Source: Xestospongia bergquistia
Lineage: Eukaryota; Porifera; Demospongiae; Haplosclerida; Petrosiidae
DNA: 64,000 nt
Assembly: GCA_963965975.1 (NCBI GenBank)
Contig: OZ014424.1
Span: 682,001 to 746,000, forward strand
Reading direction: 5' to 3'
In this document: positions 22,626-34,331 of the stretch, in pieces
Layout of the letters: every line of letters begins with the position of its first letter
Numbering within the stretch: position 1 is the stretch's first letter
Notes under the pieces: generated by a model
The model's database searches: none
What the model was told of the DNA's origin: nothing
Seen by the model: the letters and a program-made list of their open reading frames with translations, nothing else
Program-made: the position numbers and the translations under genes

Positions 22626-22698
22626 TTTTGAGTAAAGGTTGTTGGGTTATCTGATATATGAGGTCAGATTATACGACTAACACTGCAGATATGGTCCC

Positions 22699-22706
22699 TT
22701 TATATA
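22699..22706 (-). promoter_or_regulatory. TATA box of lectin-like copy 2
   Basis: TATATAAA in gene orientation, about 74 bp before the ATG, conserved with copy 1. Confidence 0.55.
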
Positions 22707-22720
22707 CTCACTGCTATAGC

Positions 22721-23727
22721 ACTACAACGGAAGAGTAACCATGTATATATGCAATGCACGTCCCTCCCACATACAACTAATGACAATGGCAATAGGATAC
22801 TATTGTGTATGATCTATGAATGTTATTATTTTACATTATCCTACTTGTTAATCTACTTATGCAGAGACAGGCGGACTGACATCAAATATCGCTGTCAAAA
22901 CCTTACTACTTATTAAAAGATTCCCTCCATTCTTTGAATAGACTGTACTGCTAAATTAAATCATGTATATTATTACAGTGACATTACTGTTATTAAACAA
23001 ATATGTCATTCTCACTGCACGTATCTCCCGCTTACAGCACATGTATATTACAAGATGTGACATGATGAGTATCACAGTGTTATTAAACTGGCTAGTGCTA
23101 CTGAGAATGACAAAAATAACAAAAAAATGAAAAACCTAACCAAAACTATCAGAGCATGAATCTATGAGGTTATTTAAAGTAAACATTTTGTTGAAAGCAC
23201 AAATTCTAAACCCTCTCATTTTACATGGTATTTGACATATTTATCAATACCCTTTATTACTACACAATACATATAAATTAATGTACATATTATTATGTGT
23301 ATTGTAAATTCATTTTCAGTTTACTGTCAACCTCTACACTGTACTGTTCAACATGTACATAATGTTAAATATACTTGTGTGGTCTACAACTCACAAGTCT
23401 ATGAATAGTATTGATAAAATGGTTCAAGTAAGCCTTTACTAGATTATTACATTAATGAATGTAAATGACAAAATCTGACTGGTCATGATCAGGTACATTC
23501 AGATACTCTGCTAATAGCCTCAACACGCTGTATTATATACTAGTACATGGTATGTGACATTTTTTTCATTTAATTGTAATATGTTTTAATTGGTACATTT
23601 GAGTGAATTTGCACTAAAATTTAAACAATCCTATAATCCATTACAACAGTAAAGGTAGCCTTGGTAACTTGTAAAAAATGTTACAAGAAAAACAAGTCAT
23701 GTCTCCTTTGGAACCAGGTAGAGACAA
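22721..23727. other. Spacer upstream of the lectin-like pair
   Basis: No gene is seen; AT-rich sequence separating the tandem pair from the relic of a third copy. Confidence 0.55.
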
Positions 23728-23826
23728 CTACTGAATAATGGCAGAGATGTTGCTGTAGGCAACTCCTGTAACACTAATGGAGAAAATTTCATCACTTTTC
23801 AAATAGTGCAAAAATTCATGCAACAT
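23728..23826 (-). pseudogene. C-terminal relic of a third lectin/aerolysin-like gene
   Basis: The last roughly 30 codons before a TAG on the minus strand end SNISAIIQ, matching SSKISAIIQ of the two intact copies, with further matches upstream (HYLKSD against YYLESG). The frame runs out about 100 bp upstream and no signal peptide or lectin part is found. It is therefore a fragment of an older tandem member. Confidence 0.65.
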
Positions 23827-24224
23827 TGATTTTTTTTCTACATTCCAATTTTTAACTCAAAAATTAACAAACATTTCAAAGTTTTAACTAAATCTCAAAT
23901 AAATTGATTTTAAAGCAGAATTATATAATCCTGATGTAACCATGACAACTAATGCACTAAACCACAACATAAATTTAATAAAACACTTAACATAACGTAC
24001 TAAAACCAAATAGTAAAAAAAGGAAACACAAAACAAAAATTTGAAAATGAACCTAGGAAAAATTTTAAAACCAAAAAGACTATCTCTCAACATAATAATT
24101 ACAGGAATAAAGAAAAGTATGGCTGATCACTCATGTGATAGTCATGTGACAACCATGTGACACAGCTATAATACATATATCAGTATGTAATATATACCAA
24201 TGACTATAATATAACAGAGCTATG

Positions 24225-25974
24225 TTAAGTAGAGTTATGAGTTGATGTATTTAATTGACCATTAGTTAAACCACCTGTACCTCTTACAGTCTGACTGGCT
24301 TGTTGGAATAATACATTAGGCTGAGGACGCTGTACTGCTAACCTTGTTCGCTGAGAAATTAAGTAAGAAAGAAGAGAAAGAAGCACACATGTATAATGAA
24401 GACTGTAGTGTTAATAGATAGACTGTACACATTACATTAATTGTTATATGTAAAGACTATTTGTAATATGTGTATTGACTGTATTAATAATGTTAAAAGA
24501 AGTATATGTACATGTACTGAGATATCTTACCTCTAAGTAAGGTCTTTTTGATGGACTAGTTAATCCAGGACTACTACTCAAAAGAGCATCTAGTTTACGT
24601 TTAGCACGACCTCCATTAGTTGATCCTGTAACATGATTTAACTCTTGAAAGTCCTACAGACCAAGAAAGAAATTAAATTTTAATGAGAATTTGAAACTTA
24701 CTGATGGAGTACTTTTCCCGACGACACAAGTCTTAGCCAGAGGTGAGAGAGATGATAGACAACCTGTGTATCAAAAATAAGATGAGGTAAACCAACAAAA
24801 TTTAATAAGTAATTTTGTATTAAAAATAAGATGAGGTAAACCAACAAAATTTAATAAGTAATTTTATTTTATTTCATTTTTTGATTTACTTTTTAAAGGA
24901 GAGATATAAATTTGATGGCTTTTTGAAAGTTTCCGTGGCGACACAGCACTTCTCCTTATTACGGGTAGAGGCGATAATTGAGGAGCTTGCCCCTATACCA
25001 CAACAATGTACATGTAAAAATCACATGTCTATTATTATAGCTACTCACATCATCACCAGGAGAAAACTTTAAGACATAATCTTTAACAAAATCAATAAAA
25101 ACTTTGTTATAAAATTGAATAATATCTCCTCTTGCATCAATGGGAATGTCCCTATTGTTAGAAGACCCTATGTTCATTTCACCCTCACCCATTGATGGAT
25201 CAACACTAAAAGGTTGGCTCTCTGAACTGACTTGAGACTCAGTCTCAAATTGAGTCCCATTTCCAGTTTGATGGACTGAGACTGAAGCTACTTCTTGTGG
25301 AGTAGTTTGAGAGGGAGTTCTAACACGATGTCCATTATTTAAGAGAACACTTCTATACACCTGTACAGTAGATAGTTAATATATCAATTTAAAATTCACA
25401 AAGCAATTAAGTTAATATCTTTAACACATTTATTTCATAATTCTCTTACGTGACTTTTAGCTTGTGGTTGATGTCGATATTGTCTCATAATTTCCTGAAA
25501 GGTAACATCTTTCCTGAGAACCTAAAAATAAATTACATTAAATAACATACACCTGTACACTGACACACCCTTATCCACACCAAACACAGGTGTACTATAC
25601 AAACATGTACATGTACAAAGCTGTATAATGTATATGTTATTGTTACCTTGGCAACAATGTAAACAGAACACATGATCAATTGATCGATATTTCTTTCACG
25701 CATAATATCAGGTGATCGTACAAGACTATATTCAAAACATGTCCATATTCTAAAGAAAGATAACAAGGAAACATAAAGACAACAGACACAAGTACATATA
25801 TTATAATAAAATTGTCCAGTTAAATAGTTTATCTAAAGTAGACACCATAATAGATCAGTAGGCTTACTTTTGTATTGTCTCAGTGTCTAATTGGAGTCTT
25901 TCACATAAGTCTTTAATTCTTAAAAATGCCATTTGATATACCTATTTTGAAAAATTTTAATTATGTAAGTAGGC

Positions 25975-26024
<50 letters not shown>

Positions 26025-26045
26025 GAGAGACAGAGAGAGAGAGAC

Positions 26046-26086
<41 letters not shown>

Positions 26087-27745
26087 CAGAGAGAGAGACA
26101 GAGTGTGTACCTTTCTATAGAACAAAGCAACAGAGCCATTTCGTTTTGGTTTAGGAGGACTTACTCGTTGAGGTGTACCAGTTAATCCAGTTGTGGGTGT
26201 GGTTACAGTAGGTGTAGCAACTGGCATCATTTTCTGTGGTGTCTTATTTTGTGAAGGTGATACAGTGAAGGTGATAGTAGGTACAGACGGTTGACCACCT
26301 ACTCCAGACTTATCTGGTGAGTTCTTTAGTGGACTAGTCATGTTAGCCATGGAAACAAGAGCTTGAATAGTAAGTGGCGATTCTCCACCAGCAGCTGCCG
26401 TGGGAGAATTGGTGAGATTAGTGATACCACCAGGAGACAGAGATGTTTTCTGTGGTGATGACACTGTTTTTTGTTGGAGTAATGACGACAAAATGGCAGC
26501 TGCTCCTTGTAAAGGACTAAGACGAGTGACTTGGACAACACCCTGAGGAGGTTTGGGAGCTATTGGGGCTGGTTTAGATGGAGACGAGGGTATGGTAGTC
26601 TTTAATGGGGAAGCTGCAGGTTTTTTACTTGTAAAAAGCTGACGACGAGAGGAAGCTGGAAGAGGAGATGAATAACGATCTCTAGCAGACAGTGGAGAAG
26701 CTATCATATCTAAAGAGAGACAAAAACATGGTAAATTCAATAAAAAGGAACTTACTGCCTCTGGAAGCTTTAAATCTGTGAAGAGGTGAAAGAGGAGAGG
26801 GTGTTGTTGCAGTTGATAAGATGGCTACATTTGGTAGAGCAACTTCTTCATAACGTGGAACAGATCCCACAAAATCAATATTGGCAAAAAGAGGAGAAGA
26901 TGACTTCCAGGCAAGGGAACTAAGAACAGACTCCTCAATCTAACAACAAAACGACAACTTAATACTGTATCTCTGCTGATTCTGTTAATACATTAGTAGA
27001 TTGTAATTTTGAAATGGTACAATGGAACATTTCCCACAGAAATACCATTTAAAGTGGTAATTCTTTATTCATGAAGGGTTAATTATTATCACTACATATA
27101 CCTAATAGGAATGTTTCAGCTATCGTACTAATGCATGTACATGTAAATATGATTACCTTGCTTAAGTGTTTGACAATGGCTCGTGGGAAGCCTGGTTCAT
27201 CTTTAATAATAACTTCAATTACCTAGAGACATATTAGAATATTTGAATGGATTAATAGTATCCTAGCAACAACATATTGTAGTGTAAACATAATATAATA
27301 GCTAGTAAAAACTATAGCAGGTTTTGTCTTGCCTTGTAAAAGTGATAAGGGCTGATATCAATAACACTTAATACCCAAGGGAAGATCCTGAATAGATAAG
27401 GAAGTAAGAACTTGGATTACATGTGCTCTTTGTGTCCCTGTCTCTCTCTCTCTCTCTCTCTTACCTGCTATGTGAGTTGTAAGAGAACAACACTATTTCA
27501 ATGCAGACAGCAAACAAAGATTTATGGAAGAAATCATGTTCCAACATTTTCTATAAATATTAAATATTCTTAACATTATATTAATAATTGTTATAATTAC
27601 CTCAATTGACAAATATTTAATTTGAGGATTAGCATGAGATGTTTTTCTTTCCTCGTCAACAATAATATTATTTAATAATTTATAATAAAGTGATTGACTT
27701 AATTGAAGACGAACGAGAGCAAAGTTATCAGGAGAGGCCAAAGAA

Positions 27746-27804
<59 letters not shown>

Positions 27805-28525
27805 AATGATGTATTATTCAACAACTTACTGCTTTGAAAGAAGAAAGAAATACTTTACTCATAGCCTCTAAACGTAGTGTTATTCCTCTCAAAGGATTAT
27901 TAGAACACATACTATTATAATTATATAAAGAAATAGACAATTATTAAATGCAAAATATAATAAAAGAAAACATTTAAAAAAACCATTGACTTATGAATAC
28001 AAAGTACACAAACCACATCTTATTTAAACAATGTTATTTTTTTGGAAAGGACAATTCTTAGAAAGACACTGCCAGTATTGACTTTAACATCTATATATTA
28101 TCCATTACATGTATTGTACATGTACATGTATTATATTGTACATGTACATGTATTATATTATCCAATACATGTATTATACATGTACATGTATTGTTAAGAC
28201 ATCCAATAACAATTGTCTCCTTATAATCTCAAGACAATTGTCACTAAATCAACTTTTGCCAGCTGGTATTATTAGTACAGTGTTGTTTATATAACTGAAC
28301 ATTTATTCAATTAAAACAACATTTGTAATATTTAAACTATCATCATGATGACTTGACATTACCTGCAGGTCTTCACAAGTGTCTCTGATGGTTCTGGTTT
28401 ACACTCCTCCAATAATAAATGTAATTGAATCACAGATTGGTTAGCATCAGATACTGGTGTCAATCTAGAGAGAGAACAGTCATTTTAATGGGAGGGAGAG
28501 AGAGAGAGGGAGAGAGAGAGAGAGG

Positions 28526-28568
<43 letters not shown>

Positions 28569-30392
28569 ACAGAACTGTAGTCTGTTGTTATAATCCATTC
28601 TATTATAGATATACTTTTAAGGAATGTTCTCTGACGATATATATCTAATACTAACTTGTTTGTATTGACTTACTTATTCTCTCTAGAGGTGAGGTACTCT
28701 CGTCCTGTAAGAGGTGTCCCATATTGTAGATGTTGTGGTGACTATAACAAGTAAAGAATGAAAGTGAAAATAGATATTGTTACAACTAATGATTTAGTTA
28801 CTTGATAAACAATTCCAGGTTGTAACCTAGAGTAAGAGAGAGAGAGAGAGCGAGTGATAGTCTAGACTTATACGTACAGACACAGATAACAGATTACTAT
28901 ACCACAGATAACTATATATACAACTTATCATTAGACAAGACAAGTGTCTACATCTACTATCATCATATTGAATATGAATACAATATGAATGTACTTACAT
29001 GTACAATATTAGACTACATGTATATTATATATACATATATAAGTACATGTACATGTATAAGATCAACACAGCTGGCCATATGGAGTCATCTATTATTTAG
29101 TTACCTATTGTCATCAGATCCACCACCTGACTGGCTGTTGAGATAACCTTCAATTTCAGTTTGGGAGTTTAAAAATACACGCTCATCAAAATCTCCCTCT
29201 GATAACATAACTAACTCATATGCTGTCTTCAGAGAACGACTAGAGAAAGGAATATGAGTAGAAGCCATTTTAAATTGTATTTTCATAATGTAAGCCTTGA
29301 GGCAATAGAACCCACACTACTGTATAACAACAAAACTCAAGGCAAGCAGAGGCATGTTCTCTCCTCTCTTCTCTTCTCTTCTCTATCAACTCACAAGTTA
29401 GCTTGAAATGATCCTGGTTGTAATAGACAGTTAAGGACCTCCATTACTTCAGGAGACCCTGATGAAGTACCCATTAATACTTGGGACTCATAAAGACGTC
29501 GTACAGATGGCCACCAATAATAATCTCGTACAACTTGACACTCTTTTTCAATAGCTAAAAAACAATTATTAGACAAAAATGTATTAATTAATTAATTAAC
29601 CACATTCTACAACATCCTAACCAAAAATTATATTAATTCATTTGGTCGTTATTTAAATAATTAATTTTTAATATAATTATAGATATGAATTATCATGTAT
29701 AAATGTAATGTCTCAACTTAGACAAGAATATGGTCATATTAATTCATCATATTGAGACAATAATCTACATTAAGGCACCATCAGTCTGTAAATGAATGGC
29801 AAGGAGTTGGATGGATGGTCAGAATAAACATACCAGGAGAGTAGTCTCATGTACTGACACATTTCACACTAAATAATCAAGATTACCTAAGGTGTTGTGA
29901 ACATATTCTAGTTTAAACTGTTTATCTACTAGTAGTTTTGACACGTACTTGAAATACAATGCCCACAAGTTGACCACAAGGAATGACTCCACTTTTCAAG
30001 TGGTTACTAGTATCACTATTTTTATAGTGTAGGACTTACAACAGAACCCACATTAAGTATATCAACAAAAAATTTAGAGGCATGCCTGAAATTAGATGCT
30101 GGAATAACACATTAGAGTATATCCCATTGGAAAAACACTTATATCTGAGTTACTACTATAAACCTGGCCTTTTCTATACCTGAAAATTGATGACATAGTC
30201 CAGGGAGTATTCTTGGAAAGTCTTCTGAAGGTGTGAATGATGGCGAGTCAAATCCTTCAGGTAGACCTGGAAAGTCAGGATTTAAGATATCTTTTCTCTT
30301 GCTTGTGATGGCAGCTGCACACAACATGTCCAGACAACAGAGAAGAAGGTAATGAGAGTTGACTAGATCATCACTGATTAGGGGAAATTGAT

Positions 30393-30424
<32 letters not shown>

Positions 30425-32773
30425 TCATAGAAATCATCCATCATTTCTGTAATTTACTTTTAATATGTACATAAAGGACCCATCCAAATTGAAAGAGTTG
30501 AGAAGAAGTACACGGACGAGCTCTAAAGAGAGAAATAAAGGAAAAAAATCCACATCAATCAACTCCTATGATATCTACATAATCAATGCTATGATAACAT
30601 TCTCAGACTATTAGACTAATTTTAACCATAATACAATAGACACAGTCCCAAACCTACAAAAATTGATTCCTATATATTCAACCTAAAGTGACTGATTCCT
30701 ATACTTGCTCTATATTAGACTGATTCTTATACTCGCTCTATATTGGACTGATTCCTATACTCGCTCTATATTGGACTGCTCTCTCTATATTAGACTGATT
30801 CCATACTAGCTCTATATTGGACAGATTCCTATACTCTCACTATATTAGACTGATTCCTATACTCGCTCTACATACTATATAGCAACTGACTCTCGTAAAG
30901 GGACTAACGTCCATTATTTGTAAGGATTACTATTACTCCATGATGTTGTAATAGTATGTTATCAAACGAGATAGTTACTCGTTTGTTGTTGTACGAAGAT
31001 GATAAATTACTCTCATTACACACAACACAATTACTATACTGAACTTTAATAGTAACAATTTATAACATAGCACTGTACTAAACTATTTAAATAGTACTTA
31101 TAAATGTAGTCACTATGTGTGAAAACACTATTAAGTAATAGCACTCTATACATGAAGACTATCACTATATGTGAACATAATATAACACTGTATTGATTGT
31201 ACTGTGTTATAGTAATAACACTCTATACATGAAGACTATCATTATATGTGAACATAATATAACACTATATTGATTGTACTGTGTTATAGTAATAACACTC
31301 TATACATGAAGACTATCATTATATGTGAATATAATATAACACTGTATTGATTGTACTGTGTTATAGTAATAACACTCTATACATGAAGACTATCACTATA
31401 TGTGAACATAATATAACACTGTATTGATTGTACTGTGTTATAGTAATAACACTCTATACATGAAGACTATCATTATATGTGAACATAATATAACACTGTA
31501 TTGATTGTACTGTGTTATAGTAATAACACTCTATACATGAAGACTATCATTATATGTGAATATAATATAACACTGTATTGATTGTACTGTGTTATAGTAA
31601 TAACACTCTATACATGAAGACTATCACTATATGTGAACATAATATAACACTGTATTGATTGTACTATGTTATAGTAATAACACTTGGTCTAGTAGTCAAT
31701 ATGTGTGAACATGTGTCTCTGTTATTGTATTACAGCAACATATGTCCACTTGTTTTATTTGTACAATACCATTCAGCTATTTATAAACCAAAGACATCTC
31801 CTCTGTATATCACTAACAGTCCTGTTAGTCAACACATCTGTTAGATCATCCATCATTCAATATATCATTCCAACTATTAATTCAATCTGTCTATCCTTCT
31901 AATAATCATCATCCATTAATTGTCTATATTGTTTCTTTATAAATTTATCACTTTTATTTTCTCACTTGTTAGGTTTACGGCTCCTAGGACGACTATTTCC
32001 ACCAGAACCACCTGATTGTTGTTTAAAATTATCTTGAAGTTGAAACAAAGTAGAAAATTCCACTTCATATTTTTTGAATATTACTGATATCACTTCAAAT
32101 TTACGTTCCAAAGCCTCTACTTTATCTAAATAGATTGGAGGCAATTTGGCCATTTCAAGCCACTTCTTAACTTTACGAAAGAATTCAATTAATCTAATAA
32201 AAGAGAGACACAATCACTAATAAATAACTCTATTAAATGTCAACTATAATTTATCTGCTGGTATATTACTTAATATTGATCTCTTTATCCATTCATTATC
32301 CTATCTGTACATACATACATTCATTCATTTATTAATGTATTCTTCCATCTAACAATTCATAACTAACCTTAGTTTTGTTACTCTTAATATTTGAGTCAAA
32401 CTAATACAGTTACCACTGTACTCACCACCTTCTACTGTATATGTAGATGTACTACGACAGGCTACATAAAGAGCACAGGCTAGCCACTCAATTTGTGACC
32501 CCTGCAATAAAAAAGAAGATAAGTTACTAATAAAGTTGACAAGAACTTATACATCTTCCTTTATTCACATATATTATAGTACATTTGACACTTAGGTACA
32601 ATATCCCTCCTAGTTACACACTGAATTGCTTTATAGCTTACCTCTAGTACATAATCGTTATATATCGAACGATAAGAGGACCAAGCTGATTCATTGGCGT
32701 CTTCATCTAAGTTTAGCTCGCTACAAACTTCATCAAACTTAATCTTGATATCTTCCTCGTTTGGTGGGTCCAT
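24225..32773 (-). CDS. RBL1: Retinoblastoma-like protein (p107/p130 type)
   Basis: Twenty-five exons join in phase to 1151 aa (human p107 1068, p130 1139): 32642-32773, 32368-32501, 31966-32193, 30458-30522, 30180-30392, 29395-29554, 29105-29239, 28802-28826, 28674-28741, 28363-28464, 27830-27911, 27601-27747, 27465-27550, 27333-27387, 27157-27222, 26756-26939, 26111-26709, 25868-25941, 25647-25749, 25450-25521, 25049-25360, 24890-24992, 24702-24763, 24531-24653 and 24225-24350. The N-terminal fold has LIEFFRKVKKWLEMAKLP and ISDDLVNSHYLLLCCLDMLC. Pocket A starts near TPLTGREYL and includes FPWVLSVIDISPYHFYK. A long Pro/Ser spacer with many SP/TP sites follows. Pocket B contains KRNGSVALFYRKVYQMAFLR and NIDQLIMCSVYIVAK. 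The protein represses E2F genes in the nucleus. Exon 14 ends at a GC donor (AAG|GCAAGA). The symbol denotes the family; RBL1 and RBL2 are not separable here. Confidence 0.93.
24773..24865. repeat. Two-copy 49-bp tandem duplication in RBL intron 22
   Basis: The block AAAAATAAGATGAGGTAAAC and what follows is repeated at an offset of 49 bp, almost exactly, close to the exon 22 donor. Confidence 0.9.
25978..26103. repeat. GA/CAGAGA microsatellite in RBL intron 17
   Basis: About 125 bp of GAGA interrupted by CAGAGA. On the coding strand it is a CT tract a few bases downstream of the exon 17 donor. Long frames across it (Ser-Leu repeats or Arg-Glu repeats) are artefacts. Confidence 0.95.
27749..27801. 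repeat. GA microsatellite at the RBL exon 12 acceptor
   Basis: A pure GA run of about 50 bp, read as CT on the gene strand, forms the polypyrimidine tract before exon 12. Confidence 0.9.
28492..28566. repeat. GA-rich microsatellite before RBL exon 10
   Basis: GAGAGG/GA repeats of about 75 bp in intron 9. Several RBL introns carry such CT tracts on the transcribed strand (also near 27441 and 30398). Confidence 0.9.
30680..30870. repeat. Degenerate tandem repeat of about 28 bp in RBL intron 3
   Basis: Six or so units with CTGATTCCTATACTCGCTCT and TATATTGGA, of uneven length, next to the 77-bp array. Confidence 0.85.
31130..31690. repeat. 77-bp tandem array, about 7 copies, in RBL intron 3
   Basis: The motif CTCTATACATGAAGACTATC recurs at 31144, 31221, 31298, 31375, 31452, 31529 and 31606, a constant 77-bp period with very few substitutions. 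It fills about 40% of the roughly 1.44-kb intron. High homogeneity implies recent expansion. Confidence 0.95.
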
Positions 32774-33010
32774 TTTAGCTAGTTACCGCTAAAAATGGCT
32801 GCAGTTAGTTTCTACCACACCTGGGAAGGTTACAGAAGTCTTGATTAATGGATGTTCCGGGCTCCTTGGTACTAGTATTTATACAAAAGCTTGGAAGGTG
32901 AGTGGATAAGCTTCGAGGAAGACGCAATTTCCCGGCTAAGTAATGTGGCCAATCAGATCGCGGGATTTTATTGCTAAGCGCGGGTAGATGATCCGCTCCG
33001 CCTCTAGGTG
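32774..33010. promoter_or_regulatory. RBL promoter with CCAAT and E2F-like sites
   Basis: This stretch is clearly richer in G, C and CpG than its surroundings. It holds TTTCCCGG (32928-32935), CCAAT (32949-32953), GCGGGATTTT (from 32960) and GCGCGGG (near 32979). E2F sites in RB-family promoters are known from vertebrates; here they are inferred from sequence alone. Confidence 0.5.
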
Positions 33011-33085
33011 TGCCCTTAATTAAGTGCTTAATATGAATAATTTTATTACGTTAATTGTTATTTTTTATCAATCAACAACGTTAAT

Positions 33086-33658
33086 TCACTGATGATGTAA
33101 TGACAATCTAAATTGGTCATTTAGCACAAAATAATTTTCTCCATCCGTTGGCTTTAGTAGGAAGACTTGGCTAAAACCATGAGGAGGATCATCGTCAGTC
33201 TGCAACAAAAAATACACTGTAAATATTAAATGTAGTGCAAATATGTAGCTACTATAATGATATCAAGTATTATAAAGTTAAGTTTACTTACCTTCAGCTG
33301 ACCAATTACAAAAACAAGCACAGACTTGTCCAATGATGGCTGTACATCAATAGTTGCAATGTCATGAGTTATTTTATTGAAAGGCAGTTTCTATACATAT
33401 ACTGATATAAGAAATGACTGCATCATTTCAAAAAACTTACCACAAGCTTTTCAACAATTTGTTCTTTCCCTTGGAACTGTTGACCTTCAAAAGTCAACAT
33501 AGACTCTTCCCTCTACAATAAAATATAACAACATAATGATCTATTTAATAATAACATTAACTCACATAAAGATTGCCAAGCTGTGCTCTATTTGCATCAA
33601 ATATACTATAGTACATCTTCGCAAATGTTTCACCTACTGTTTTAAAGTTAGGATTCAT
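33086..33658 (-). CDS. NUTF2: Nuclear transport factor 2, paralogue a
   Basis: Four exons, 33566-33658, 33441-33512, 33292-33390 and 33086-33199, all phase 0, encode 125 aa (human 127). The protein reads like canonical NTF2: KMYYSIFDANRAQLGNLY, LTFEGQQFQGKEQIVEKL, VIGQLKTDDDPPHGFSQVFL and NDQFRLSLHH. NTF2 is a homodimer that imports RanGDP through FG-nucleoporins; the acidic TDDD corresponds to the Ran-contacting ADED loop. It lies just upstream of RBL on the same strand and immediately downstream of a second NTF2 gene with identical internal exon lengths (72 and 99 bp), so the pair is a tandem duplication. Confidence 0.93.
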
Positions 33659-34331
33659 ATTCAAAATGGCAGGAAGATCAAACCACTCTAACAGCACTCT
33701 CTCTTAGTCTTAGAACAGGAACTTGTGAACTTCAAACCCTAGTAAATTTCACACCTACCACCTGGCTCTGTACACTACTCTCCACTTGTTAATTATAAGG
33801 AAAATACATTTACTGAGAGCATTGATTAAGGTAACATCTTGTGTGTCCAATGAAATGATGTTTACTCAGAGAACTTGATTTCTATTTCTCACTTAAATGA
33901 TTCAATCCCTAAATACAACTTATTGTCCATTGACTACATATATAATACCTAATTGCCTATAACTTACTGGTAGCTAGTTTAACTGTGATTTGAACAAATA
34001 TCACATACCCAGAAACAAGATTGTTTGGGCAATGTTGCTATTCATGTGACACTGATATGCTAAATTTACAGTAAGTGCAATATGTCACTGATTTTGTTTA
34101 ATTGGTTGGTGATTATTCTTAATTATTTGTGTCACCTGCACTACATGTGTAATATATTATTTTACAAAATGATTTAGCAAGTTAAAGTGGCTTATCACAA
34201 CAACTCAAACATCCATAGACATCTTTTTCTAAGACAAAAACAAGTCTTTCTTTGTATTACAAGTATAACTCAAACAAGGTCTTATTGAGTAACAAACAAG
34301 AGAGAAGAGTCTATAATAATCTTTTGTCATG
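33659..34331. other. Spacer between the NTF2 paralogues
   Basis: AT-rich, with no exon or RNA gene recognised; it must hold the promoter of paralogue a and the 3' end of paralogue b. Confidence 0.55.

Larger units (their letters stand above)
21060..22720. repeat. Tandem segmental duplication unit (second copy)
   Basis: This block repeats about 18570-20215: the whole single-exon gene, about 160 bp of 3' flank and about 95 bp of 5' flank with the TATA box. The copies are collinear and about 90% alike or better by eye, with an offset near 2.5 kb. Confidence 0.9.

Noticed and set aside
23884-24093. 69-codon Phe-rich minus-strand frame
   Set aside because: An A/T-rich spacer gives Phe/Leu runs by chance; no signal or homology.
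25957-26139. Frames rich in Ser-Leu on the minus strand and Arg-Glu on the plus strand
   Set aside because: They read through the GA microsatellite in an RBL intron; the RBL exon ends at 26111 with a normal donor.
28100-28200. Palindromic TACATGTACATGTA blocks as a regulatory array
   Set aside because: The same low-complexity motif is scattered across many spacers and introns here, so it looks like a genome-wide microsatellite.
31966-32193. RBL ending at the stop just after exon 3
   Set aside because: The stop lies beyond a GTGAGA donor, and the next exon continues the p107 alignment in phase (KARPCTSSQLFQF).
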